Source: DASPKX01 sp035627835
GTDB taxonomy: Bacteria; Verrucomicrobiota; Verrucomicrobiia; Limisphaerales; SXQI01
Length of the DNA: 49,586 nucleotides
Reading direction: 5' to 3'
Assembly (NCBI GenBank): GCA_035627835.1
Contig: DASPKX010000154.1
Span: 1-49,586, forward strand
Under the pieces are notes generated by a model that did no database searches, had not been told where the DNA came from, and saw nothing but the letters and a program-made list of their open reading frames with translations. A program made the position numbers and the translations under genes. Each line of letters opens with the position of its first letter. Positions within the stretch are counted from its first letter, which is position 1. This document shows, in pieces, positions 33,483 to 42,068 of this stretch.

Positions 33483-36388
33483 CACTGCCATTACGACTCC
33501 TGGTTCCTGCGTTATTCTTCTGCTCCGGGGCCGCTGCCCTGGTTTATGAAGTCATTTGGTCAAAATACCTCGGCCTGATCTTCGGCAGCACTGCCCAGGC
33601 GCAGACAACAGTGCTTGCGGTCTTCATGGCCGGCCTCGCGCTCGGAAACAATTTCTTCGGGCGAATCGCGCATCGGCAGCAAGTCCCCTTGGAGCGTTAT
33701 GGCTACATGGAAGTTGGTCTCGGTCTCTGGGCCTTCTTTTTCCCGCAACTTTACGCGCTCGGTGATTCGCTTTTTGTTGCTGTGGGCGCGCCGTTTCTCG
33801 GCTCGAACACAATTTTGCTCCTCATCAAAGGCGCGATCAGCCTGCTGCTTCTTTTCGCGCCCACTTTCCTGATGGGCGGCACCTTGCCGATGATGGCTGT
33901 GTGGCTCGCGCGCCGAAGCGATGATGCTGCGCGCCTTACAGCTCGCTTCTACGCCATTAACACCATCGGCGCGGTGACGGGCGCCGCTTTCGCTGGATTT
34001 TATCTCGTGCAGAATCTTGGTCTCCCAACGACCTTGCAGTGCATTGGTGGACTGAACGTCCTGCTCGGCATCGCTGCGATTGCCGTTAGCCGCCGGGAAC
34101 TCCCGGGCTTTGCTCCCAAATCAAGCGCCACGGCAACAACCGAGCGACCTGCCTTGGATTGGCGAATCGGTTTGCTCGTTGCAACCACAGGAGCGATCTC
34201 CTTGGCGCTTGAAGGCCTCGCAGCCCGGGCGCTCGCTCTCGTTGTGGGCGGCTCCCTGTACGCGTTCGCCACTGTGCTGATTGCGTTCATTTTGGGCATT
34301 GGCGTGGGCGGCTCTGTCATCGCTTCACCGAGACTGTCGTTGCGCTGGCCAGTCGTGTGGATATTGCTCGCAGCAGCGAGCCTTTACATAACGCTCTTTA
34401 TTCTGGGCCTCGAGCAATGGACCATCTTTTACTCCCAGGCCAAGCTCGGGCTCGCACAAAACGCCACAGGCTACAGTTATCATCAGGCGCTCGTTGTTCT
34501 GGTCGCGATCATCGCCCTTGGGATCCCTGCCGCTTTGCTGGGCGCTGTGCTGCCTCTCTGTTTGCGCACACAACTCACCCCCGGCGGCGATCCTGGCGCG
34601 CATGTCGGCCGCTTGCTGACCTGGAACGCGCTTGGAGCTGTGGTTGGAGCCCTGGCCTCAGGTTTTGTTTTGATGCCGCTGTTTGGCCTCCGCGGTTCCT
34701 TAGCCGTGTGCTCCGCGCTCCTCGCCATTGCTGCGTTCCTTTACGCGAGCGCGAACAACCTTTCATCACTGAAGCCAGCTAGCGTTGTGTTGGCGATCCT
34801 CGTGATCCTTGGCAGTTCTCTCGGTGGTGAAGGGTGGCGGCATGTGCTCGGGTCTGGCGTGTTCCGGCTTCGCACGATGGCCATCGACAAATCCGTTCTG
34901 GAGGAGCGGAAAAAGAGCGTCCGCATTCTGTATTACGAGGATGCTGCGGACGCCACGGTCGCCGTTGAGACGAGCCAGAACCCTGCTTTCCCCGGACAAC
35001 TCGTTCTCAAGGTGAACGGTAAAGCGGATGCTTCCAGCGCGGCGGATCTCTCCACCCAGATGCTGCTCGGGCACTTGCCGGTGATGGCTCGCCCTGACGC
35101 GAAGGATGTGTTCGTGCTCGGCCTTGGCAGTGGCATAACCTGCGGAGCGATCCTTGCGCATCCAGGCATCACAAATCTCACCGTCGCCGAAAATTGCAGG
35201 CCCATCATCGAAGCCGCGGAACTCTTCGCCCCCTTTAATCAGGACGCGCTCAAGAACCCTCGCACCCGCCTGTTCTTCGAAGATGCGCGCACTGTCCTCA
35301 AACTGAGCCCACAGCAATACGACATCATCATCTCAGAACCGTCCAATCCCTGGACCGCTGGTATCGGCTCTGTCTTCAGTCTCGAGTTCTACCAAATCGC
35401 CGCCGCGCGCCTGAAAGAGGGTGGGGTGATGGCCCAGTGGTTTCACATCTACGAGATGGACGACAACATCATCAACATGGTCCTCCGCACCTTCCGGATG
35501 GTCTTCCCGTATGTTGAGATCTGGGAACCGCAAGCTGGCGACCTTATCCTGATAGGCGGGCAAAGCCCCTGGGATATTAACCCCGAAAAAGTGAAGCGAG
35601 TCTTTGCGCAGCAGCAGGCTCAGAAACAACTCCAGGACGTCGGGCTCTCCACTCCTGAAACGGTCTTCATTCGCCAACTCGCCTCTCAACGCACTGCCTG
35701 GGCAATTCCTGGCGATGGTGGCGTGCAACAGGATCATTTCCCCGTGCTCGAATACACGGCCCCTCGTGCCTTCTTCATCGGTCGTTCAGCCACCCAAGTT
35801 TTTGATTTCGACGAGCGCACCGAACAGTTCCTCCTCGCTTCGCCTGCGAAACGCGAACTGCTCCGCGGCATTGGGGCAGATGAAGTGTGGAAGACGCTTA
35901 CCAAGTATCCCTCCGATAACACTTTCCTGATGGAAAGCATGCGCGCGTATATTCCGCTCGCGCGCTCCACCAACGCCGCAACAGCCCTCGCGCCTGCGGG
36001 TTCAGCGACGATCTTCCATCCTCGCGCGAGCCTCGGTGAACTGGCCCAGGTGCTCACGAACGCTGTGCCAGACGAGAAGCTCCTGAATTCAGCCGAGAAC
36101 GCAATTCTTGCCGAGGCCGAAGAATCGCCTGAGGTCGCTGGGATGATTAACTCAGTGCTTCGCACCCTTCTTGCCGAGGAGAAAGACAACGAAGAGCGCC
36201 GCTCCTCCCTGGCACGGTTTGCCGCGATTGGCGCAAAGGTTTGGCTCATTCATGGCCGGCCGACCCCGGCTTTGGAACTCATCGCCCTCGGCCGTGAATT
36301 CGATGCCACTCTGCCTCAGCTCGGCTACCTCGAGCGGATCGCCAACGGACTGAATGCTCAAGCTGCGGAAGCTCAGCAGGCCCGCTGA
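33479..36388 (+). CDS. Membrane-bound spermidine-synthase-like protein (MFS-like helices fused to a SpeE-like domain)
   Basis: 969 residues from GTG 33479, preferred over the in-frame GTG at 33440 because of the 4-bp GTGA overlap with the previous stop. The N-terminal half (about residues 1-440) has around twelve hydrophobic helices, beginning LLVPALFFCSGAAALVYEVI, a motif of the fused MFS/spermidine synthase family. A SAM-type methyltransferase fold follows near residues 480-710, with FVLGLGSGITCGAILAHPG, the acidic turn FFEDARTVLK and ISEPSNPWTAGIGSVFSLEF. The last 250 residues are helical and unassigned. The GLGSG loop is intact, but polyamine specificity is unproven, and many relatives are orphan enzymes. 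Confidence 0.85.
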   Translation: MTLPLRLLVPALFFCSGAAALVYEVIWSKYLGLIFGSTAQAQTTVLAVFMAGLALGNNFFGRIAHRQQVPLERYGYMEVGLGLWAFFFPQLYALGDSLFVAVGAPFLGSNTILLLIKGAISLLLLFAPTFLMGGTLPMMAVWLARRSDDAARLTARFYAINTIGAVTGAAFAGFYLVQNLGLPTTLQCIGGLNVLLGIAAIAVSRRELPGFAPKSSATATTERPALDWRIGLLVATTGAISLALEGLAARALALVVGGSLYAFATVLIAFILGIGVGGSVIASPRLSLRWPVVWILLAAASLYITLFILGLEQWTIFYSQAKLGLAQNATGYSYHQALVVLVAIIALGIPAALLGAVLPLCLRTQLTPGGDPGAHVGRLLTWNALGAVVGALASGFVLMPLFGLRGSLAVCSALLAIAAFLYASANNLSSLKPASVVLAILVILGSSLGGEGWRHVLGSGVFRLRTMAIDKSVLEERKKSVRILYYEDAADATVAVETSQNPAFPGQLVLKVNGKADASSAADLSTQMLLGHLPVMARPDAKDVFVLGLGSGITCGAILAHPGITNLTVAENCRPIIEAAELFAPFNQDALKNPRTRLFFEDARTVLKLSPQQYDIIISEPSNPWTAGIGSVFSLEFYQIAAARLKEGGVMAQWFHIYEMDDNIINMVLRTFRMVFPYVEIWEPQAGDLILIGGQSPWDINPEKVKRVFAQQQAQKQLQDVGLSTPETVFIRQLASQRTAWAIPGDGGVQQDHFPVLEYTAPRAFFIGRSATQVFDFDERTEQFLLASPAKRELLRGIGADEVWKTLTKYPSDNTFLMESMRAYIPLARSTNAATALAPAGSATIFHPRASLGELAQVLTNAVPDEKLLNSAENAILAEAEESPEVAGMINSVLRTLLAEEKDNEERRSSLARFAAIGAKVWLIHGRPTPALELIALGREFDATLPQLGYLERIANGLNAQAAEAQQAR

Positions 36389-36435
36389 CGCGCGCGGGTT
36401 CCTTTCATTTTGACGCGCTGATTGCGAGCCGTAAC

Positions 36436-37854
36436 ATGCGCCCCATGTTCGGCTCCATTCGCTCCGTTCACTTTGTTGGAATCTGCGGCACCGCCATGGC
36501 GTCTGCCGCTGCCGCAATGCGCGAGCGGGGCTATGAGGTCACTGGTTCCGACCAGGGCGTTTACCCGCCCATGTCGACCTTTTTGGAGGCGCAATCCATC
36601 CCGGTGATGAGCCCGTATTCGGAGAGCAACCTCTCCCATAAACCGGACCTGGTCGTGATCGGGAACGCCATTTCGCGAGGCAATCCGGAAGCTGAGGAGG
36701 CGCTTGCGCAGAAGCTCCGTTATTGCTCGCTGCCCGAGCTTCTCAAGGAGTTCTTCATCCGCGGCAAACGCTCTCTAGTAGTCACCGGCACTCACGGAAA
36801 GACCACCACCACCTCACTCCTCGCCTGGGTGTTCGAGCACAATGGCTTTAATCCAAGCTTTCTCATCGGTGGCATTCCCAGCAACTTTTCCCAAGGTGCC
36901 CGCTTTACCGACTCACCCTGGTTCATCATTGAAGGAGACGAATACGACACAGCCTTCTTCGACAAACGAAGCAAGTTCGTCCACTACATGCCCGAGGTTG
37001 CAATCATCAACAATCTCGAGTTCGATCACGCGGACATCTTCGAAAACCTCGCCGCAATCCAGACCTCGTTCTCGCGGATGATTAATCTCATCCCTCGGAA
37101 TGGTCTGCTCCTCGCGAACGGGGATGAGCAGACCATTCAACCGTTGCTGAATGTTAAGCATTGCCCCATTCAGCGCTTCGGCCTGGGGGACTCGAACGAC
37201 ATCAACGCGGCGCACCTGAAACTAACCGGCAACGACTCCACCTTCGAAGTGCAGGGCAACACGTTCCGGATTCCGATGACCGGTGAATTGAACGTGCGAA
37301 ACGCCTTGGCAGTTGTTTCCTGCGCGTTGCACTGCGGTCTGCGCCCGGAACAAATTCAAAGCGCCTTCAGCACTTTTAAAGGCGTGAAGCGCCGTCTTGA
37401 GGTGAAGGGAGCGGCGAGGGGGGTAACGGTCGTGGATGATTTCGGCCATCATCCCACCGCCATTCGTGAGACGCTGAGGGCGCTGCGCTTGAAGTATCCC
37501 GGACAACGTCTCTGGGGCATCTTTGAGCCGCGCTCCAACACCACTCGTCGTCGAGTTTTCCAACGCGAGCTTGCGGAAGCTCTGGCCCTCGCAGACCAAG
37601 TCGTAGTGGCGCAAGTTGCCCGTCTTGAGTTGCTCGCCCCTGAGCTGCGCCTGAATCCCGAGCAGTTGATCAGCGACATTGAGGCCGCTGGCTCAGCGGC
37701 CTCGTACGTCAGCGCTGTGGATGACATTGTTGCCCAGGTCGGCTCTTCCGCGAGGGAAGGGGATGTGGTGTGCGTCTTCAGCAACGGCGGGTTTGGTGGC
37801 ATCCACGAGAAGCTCCTCCGCCGTCTGGCCGAAGCCGCACCCGCGCTCATCTAA
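36436..37854 (+). CDS. mpl: UDP-N-acetylmuramate:L-alanyl-gamma-D-glutamyl-meso-diaminopimelate ligase (Mpl)
   Basis: 472 residues. Mur-ligase landmarks are SVHFVGICGTAMASAAAAM, the ATP loop VVTGTHGKTTTTSLLAWVF, and the Mpl-type EGDEYDTAFFDKRSKFVHYM, then NNLEFDHADIFENL and DDFGHHPTAI. The DEYDTAFFDKRSKF stretch separates Mpl from MurC. It reattaches recycled tripeptide to UDP-MurNAc in the cytoplasm during peptidoglycan recycling and implies meso-diaminopimelate in the cell wall. It is followed 9 bp later by glycerate kinase in the same direction. Confidence 0.93.
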   Translation: MRPMFGSIRSVHFVGICGTAMASAAAAMRERGYEVTGSDQGVYPPMSTFLEAQSIPVMSPYSESNLSHKPDLVVIGNAISRGNPEAEEALAQKLRYCSLPELLKEFFIRGKRSLVVTGTHGKTTTTSLLAWVFEHNGFNPSFLIGGIPSNFSQGARFTDSPWFIIEGDEYDTAFFDKRSKFVHYMPEVAIINNLEFDHADIFENLAAIQTSFSRMINLIPRNGLLLANGDEQTIQPLLNVKHCPIQRFGLGDSNDINAAHLKLTGNDSTFEVQGNTFRIPMTGELNVRNALAVVSCALHCGLRPEQIQSAFSTFKGVKRRLEVKGAARGVTVVDDFGHHPTAIRETLRALRLKYPGQRLWGIFEPRSNTTRRRVFQRELAEALALADQVVVAQVARLELLAPELRLNPEQLISDIEAAGSAASYVSAVDDIVAQVGSSAREGDVVCVFSNGGFGGIHEKLLRRLAEAAPALI

Positions 37855-37863
37855 GCGATTCCC

Positions 37864-38970
37864 ATGCGCGTCCTCATCGTTCCCGACAAGTTCAAGGGCA
37901 CTCTCACCGCCAAACAGGCCGCTGAGGCGATTGCCGCAGGTTGGAGAGCTGCACGCCCGCTGGACGAGCTGGAACTGCTGCCGATGAGTGACGGCGGCGA
38001 CGGCTACGCTGAGGTGTTTGGCTCCATGCTCGGGGCGCGGCAGCAGATGGTGCAAACGGTCGATGCAGCGCATCAACCTCGTGCCGCCTCCTGGTGGTTC
38101 TCCTCAGAATCGAAGGTTGCGGTTGTTGAGACTGCTCAATCCAATGGGCTCGCGTTGTTGCCACCCGGCAAGTTTCACCCGTTTCAGCTCGACACCTGGG
38201 GTGTGGGCGAGTTGCTCAAGGACGCGGCGCGCCAAGGTGCGCGCACTTGTTACGCAGGGGTGGGAGGAAGCGCCACCAACGATGGTGGTTTCGGAATGGC
38301 GCGGGCCCTCGGCTGGAAGTTTATTGATCATGCGGGCCGCGAAATTGCTGAATGGACCAAGCTCGAAGATCTGAAAACAATCCATCCACCGTCTCGGAGA
38401 CTCTTCGACGAGGTGTGGGTTGCAAACGATGTGCAGAACCCGCTGCTTGGCATACAAGGCGCATCGCGCATCTACGGCCCGCAGAAAGGGCTCAAGCAGG
38501 CCGACTTCGCTTTGGCTGAAGCTTGCCTCGGGGGTTTAGCTGAAGTCTGCCGAGGTCAATTCGGCATCGATTATGCCGCCATTCCGGGAGCCGGCGCCGC
38601 TGGTGGGCTGGGGTTTGGCATGGTCGCCTTTGCCGGTGGGAAGTTTCGTCCTGGTTTTGAGTTGTTCGCCGAAGTGGCCCACCTCGATGGGCGGATTGGA
38701 AAAGCTGATTTGGTGATCAGCGCGGAAGGGGCAATCGATGAACAGACCGCGATGGGCAAAGGGGTCGGTGGAGTTGCCGTGCTATGCGCTAAGCAGGCCA
38801 AACCATGCTTCGGGCTAGCGGGAGCCCTCTTGTTGAAAGAAGCTGGGCCTTTCACGAAGTCTCTCGGCATTTATCCGCATCTCACGGAGTCCACAGATCG
38901 CGCCAAGGCGGAAGCGTCGGTATTGCTCGCGCAGCTTGCGGAACGAGCGGCGCGAGACTTTAAGCCTTAG
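37864..38970 (+). CDS. Glycerate kinase, GarK/GlxK family
   Basis: 368 residues. The N-terminus RVLIVPDKFKGTLTAKQAAE, then LLPMSDGGDGYAE, the phosphate-handling GVGGSATNDGGFGMARALGW, PGAGAAGGLGFGM and SAEGAIDEQTAMGKGVG are all landmarks of the family. It converts glycerate to 2-phosphoglycerate with ATP, feeding glycolysis. The DEQT segment is slightly unusual where many members read TGEG-x-x-D-x-QS. Its stop TAG (38968-38970) overlaps the stop of the convergent pilB gene. Confidence 0.9.
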   Translation: MRVLIVPDKFKGTLTAKQAAEAIAAGWRAARPLDELELLPMSDGGDGYAEVFGSMLGARQQMVQTVDAAHQPRAASWWFSSESKVAVVETAQSNGLALLPPGKFHPFQLDTWGVGELLKDAARQGARTCYAGVGGSATNDGGFGMARALGWKFIDHAGREIAEWTKLEDLKTIHPPSRRLFDEVWVANDVQNPLLGIQGASRIYGPQKGLKQADFALAEACLGGLAEVCRGQFGIDYAAIPGAGAAGGLGFGMVAFAGGKFRPGFELFAEVAHLDGRIGKADLVISAEGAIDEQTAMGKGVGGVAVLCAKQAKPCFGLAGALLLKEAGPFTKSLGIYPHLTESTDRAKAEASVLLAQLAERAARDFKP

Positions 38971-40700
38971 TGGGCTGCGGTGACGACGAGGACTTGCTCG
39001 AGCGTGGTGATGCCTTCGCGGACCTTGTCGAGGGCGACCTCGCGCAAGGTTTTCATCCCTTGCTTCTGGGCCATTCTGCCGATCTCCATCGCGCTCTTTC
39101 GCTCAATGACCATCTTGCGAATCTCGTCGCTGACGCTCATGACCTCAATGATCGCGACGCGGCCAGCGTAGCCGGTGTTCTTGCAACGCTCGCAGCCACG
39201 GCCCCGGAAGAGGGTGACGCCTTCAAATATTGCAGGATCAATCTGCAAGTCCTGGAACATCTTTGCAGGGTACGTCACTGGCTCTTTGCAGACGGTGCAG
39301 ACACGCCGCATCAAGCGTTGCGCGCAAGCCAGGATCACGGCAGATGAAATGAGGAATGGAGCAATGCCCATGTCATCCAAACGAGCAATGGCGCCGGGAG
39401 CGTCATTGCAGTGCATCGTGCTCAGCACTTGATGCCCCGTTAGCGCTGCTTCAACTGCGATCTCAGCCGTTTCTTCGTCGCGGATCTCGCCGATCATGGC
39501 GATGTCTGGATCCTGGCGCAGAATCGAACGAAGAGCGGCGGCGAACGTGAGGCCAATGTCTTTGTTCACAGGCACCTGGTTGATGCCGGGAATCTGGAAC
39601 TCAACCGGATCCTCCACCGTGACGATGTTGTAGTCCGGGTTGTTTAGCTCGTTGAGAGCGGAGTAGAGCGTGGTCGTCTTCCCGGAGCCGGTGGGGCCCG
39701 TAACGAGAATGAGACCGTGCGGAGAATCGATCGCAGCCTTGAAGCGGCGGAAGGTCTCGGGGTCCATGCCGAGCTTCTCGATGCTGGCGGAGAGGTTCGA
39801 TTTATCGAGGACGCGAAGCACGCATTTCTCGCCATGCACCGTTGGGAGGAAAGAGACGCGCAAGTCGATGTCGCGCCCGCCTACGCGCATGCGCATGCGG
39901 CCGTCCTGAGGCAACCGGCGCTCCGCAATGTTCAGATTGCTCATGATCTTCAAGCGCGACGTGAGCGCGAGTTGAAGATTCTTTGGAGGAGGCGGGGCGT
40001 CGATTAATGCGCCATCAATGCGGTACCGAAGACGAATCGTCTTTTCAAAAGGCTCGATGTGAATATCGCTTGCGCGGTCCTTGATGGCTTGAACAAGGAT
40101 TAAGTTCGCGAGCTTGATGACGGGGGCCTCTTCGGTGGAAGCAGCGAGTTGGTCAACGTTGACGTCCTCGAATGATTCTTTGGAAAGCTCAACATTCTCA
40201 GCGTCCGACTCGAGTTGCTGGCGCTCAGACTCGCGGATGATGTCTTCGAGTGTTCCGGTCTTGGTGTCGAGGTTGTTGAGTTTATCGACGATCGCTTTTT
40301 CGGCAGCGATCATCGGGAACACTTCAAGCTTCGTGATCCGGCGAACGTCATCGAGGGCGAGGACGTTCAATGGATCAGCCATTGCCACGTAAAGGCGGTT
40401 ATCGAGACGGGAGACGGGAAGGATCTTGTGGTTGGAGGCCACCTCCTTAGGTATCAAGGTAGCCACATCCATCGGGATGTTTACGCGGGCCAGGTTGATC
40501 GGTGGCGTGTTGAGCACACGGCCCATGGACACGACCATGTCGGCTTCCGTGACGTAGGACTTTTCAATGAGCAGCTTAATTAAGCGGGTGCCTTCTTTCT
40601 TCTGCTGCTCCAAGAGTTCCTCGACCTGCTTGGGCGTGAGCAAGCCGTCTTCGACGAGGGCGTCTGCAATCTTTTCGCCAAAGGTTTTGACGGGAGGCAT
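38967..40700 (-). CDS. pilB: Type IV pilus / type II secretion assembly ATPase (PilB/GspE)
   Basis: 577 residues. The N-terminal MshEN (GspE_N) domain covers about residues 1-150, with FGEKIADALVEDGLLTPKQV. Walker A is GPTGSGKTTTLYSAL near residues 332-346. The Asp-box and Walker B region reads MIGEIRDEETAEIAVEAALT, followed by His-box LSTMHCND. A tetracysteine zinc site is seen as CTVC and CERC with GRGCERCKNTGY. It drives pilus or pseudopilus assembly from the cytoplasmic face. The first part of its MshEN motif has F in place of the usual R of R-L-G, so c-di-GMP binding is uncertain. It lies five bases downstream of the TPR-MshEN gene. Confidence 0.93.
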   Translation of the reverse strand: MPPVKTFGEKIADALVEDGLLTPKQVEELLEQQKKEGTRLIKLLIEKSYVTEADMVVSMGRVLNTPPINLARVNIPMDVATLIPKEVASNHKILPVSRLDNRLYVAMADPLNVLALDDVRRITKLEVFPMIAAEKAIVDKLNNLDTKTGTLEDIIRESERQQLESDAENVELSKESFEDVNVDQLAASTEEAPVIKLANLILVQAIKDRASDIHIEPFEKTIRLRYRIDGALIDAPPPPKNLQLALTSRLKIMSNLNIAERRLPQDGRMRMRVGGRDIDLRVSFLPTVHGEKCVLRVLDKSNLSASIEKLGMDPETFRRFKAAIDSPHGLILVTGPTGSGKTTTLYSALNELNNPDYNIVTVEDPVEFQIPGINQVPVNKDIGLTFAAALRSILRQDPDIAMIGEIRDEETAEIAVEAALTGHQVLSTMHCNDAPGAIARLDDMGIAPFLISSAVILACAQRLMRRVCTVCKEPVTYPAKMFQDLQIDPAIFEGVTLFRGRGCERCKNTGYAGRVAIIEVMSVSDEIRKMVIERKSAMEIGRMAQKQGMKTLREVALDKVREGITTLEQVLVVTAAH

Positions 40701-40704
40701 AGGC

Positions 40705-41568
40705 TTAGCGGAAAACTTTCTTCAAAATCTTGATCAGCTCAGGCGGGTTGGCCACATAGAAGAGGACGCGGTTGCGGCTGATAGCTTCAATCTCACGGGC
40801 AGCTTGCTTGTTGAACGGATTGGCGGTCGCGACCATGGTCGCTTTGCTCATGCGATCAAAGGGGAGCACAGCCCAGCGTTGGCAAAGCTCGCGAGGAAAT
40901 AATCGGGCATACTCCACGTCGACGTCATATTTCTCAATCGGAATATAGCCGGCGCGTGATTTCTCAACCAAGTGCTTCACGGACTTGTCGAGCGGAAGCA
41001 CCTGCTTTTCGGCGAGCACCTGCAGGAATGGCTCAATGATTGCAACAGGAGGCTTGTCCAGCGGGGGGCGCGGCCAATAGAGATCGAAGTCGGCCACCGC
41101 AAGCAGCTTGCTGTCGATATAAAGCTTCTGCATCGCGAGGCGGCCGTCATCAATGTCCGCGTGCGTGAGCGGCTTGCCATTTGAGGGCGCCGGCTCAGCG
41201 GTGGAACGGGCTGAAGGCGCGGCGGCCTTCATCAAATCAGTGTCAACCGCAGCGGAAGGGCCGGCAAAGCTGTTGGCCTTGCTCTCGATTTCAGCAAGGG
41301 CATTCTGCGCGTCCGCGTCGTCGGGATAACGCTGCAGAATCGACTCATACTCCATGATGGCGGAGGAGAGTTGGCCAAGCTGGACGTAAGCCTGGGCGAT
41401 GCGCTTGGCCGTGCCGACCACGTCCTGCTCGCGCCCGAGCTTCATGTAAGCTTCCTTCAGAATTTCGAGGCTCTGGTAATCGCTGGGTTGCGATTGGGTG
41501 ATGACCTCGAACATCTCAATCGTCTGCGACAACTGAGCTTCTTCGTTCGGCGTTAGCGCTGCTGGCAT
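40705..41568 (-). CDS. TPR plus MshEN (GspE N-terminal) domain protein paired with PilB
   Basis: 287 residues from ATG 41568; an upstream in-frame start at 41607 is less likely. A short TPR region at about residues 25-95 includes LSSAIMEYESILQRYPDDAD. A low-complexity Ala/Ser/Pro stretch follows, then a C-terminal GspE_N-like domain from about residue 160: YIPIEKYDVDVEYARLFPRE and the end VLFYVANPPELIKILKKVF. No ATPase domain is attached. The stop lies four bases before the pilB ATG, so the two are cotranscribed and probably form a complex that regulates or docks the motor. Confidence 0.75.
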   Translation of the reverse strand: MPAALTPNEEAQLSQTIEMFEVITQSQPSDYQSLEILKEAYMKLGREQDVVGTAKRIAQAYVQLGQLSSAIMEYESILQRYPDDADAQNALAEIESKANSFAGPSAAVDTDLMKAAAPSARSTAEPAPSNGKPLTHADIDDGRLAMQKLYIDSKLLAVADFDLYWPRPPLDKPPVAIIEPFLQVLAEKQVLPLDKSVKHLVEKSRAGYIPIEKYDVDVEYARLFPRELCQRWAVLPFDRMSKATMVATANPFNKQAAREIEAISRNRVLFYVANPPELIKILKKVFR

Positions 41569-41819
41569 GGAATCAAACGGACAACAAAACGCCGCGCGCA
41601 GCCACAAGCTGCCCCTTGAACTTAGCCCTGAACCGCGATGCGTTCTGAGATTTTATCAGAGCGGACGTTACGAGATTTGAAGGGGGAAACGCAATGCTAG
41701 AGTCAGGCGGCGTGGCTCCACGGGCGCTGCTAAAGGAACTCATTCGCGCAGTTAACAAGTCAACCCGCATCAGCTAGAGCCTGTGGCTGCAATCCATGCC
41801 CGCCTCATTACACGATGCC

Positions 41820-42000
41820 GAAGTTTGTGTTGAAGTTGCTTTGCCGGTTAAGAGGTTATCCGGCTTTGAGTGGGTACTGTGTGGCCCACCGAACAAACAA
41901 CCCGCACTGGGTTGGCCTCGTTGGTAATGAGGGTTACGAGGTTGAGGGTTAAGCAGGGAACACGGGGCTGGGGATGGATTCCCAGCCCCGTTTTGATTTT
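41820..42000 (+). ncRNA. Candidate structured small RNA ending in a strong terminator
   Basis: The 500-bp gap 41569-42068 has no credible plus-strand gene but ends its structured part with a textbook terminator (41963-42000). Upstream are small helices on the plus strand: GCCGG/CCGGC around 41842-41863, CAACCC (41898-41903) with GGGTTG (41909-41914), and CCTCGT (41916-41921) with ACGAGG (41936-41941). No match to 6S, SRP, tmRNA or RNase P RNA was recognised. The 5' end is not defined by a clear promoter, so limits are approximate and the call is tentative. Confidence 0.3.
41963..42000 (+). terminator. Strong intrinsic terminator with no assigned upstream gene
   Basis: CGGGGCTGGG (41963-41972) pairs perfectly with CCCAGCCCCG (41981-41990), 8-nt loop, followed by TTTTGATTTT (41991-42000) on the plus strand. 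Both flanking protein genes are on the minus strand. In that direction there is no T-run after the stem, although the hairpin could still weakly end the heme-protein transcript that stops at 42069. Confidence 0.8.
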
Positions 42001-42068
42001 CGGTTTGCAGAAGGTAGAAACAGGACGCCCGGTCGGGTGCCGGCCTACCATCGAAGCAGCGCGGCCGC

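Noticed and set aside
41573..41770. 65-residue minus-strand frame upstream of the TPR-MshEN gene
   Set aside because: No recognisable motif or ribosome-binding site; more likely the 5' leader of the pilB operon.
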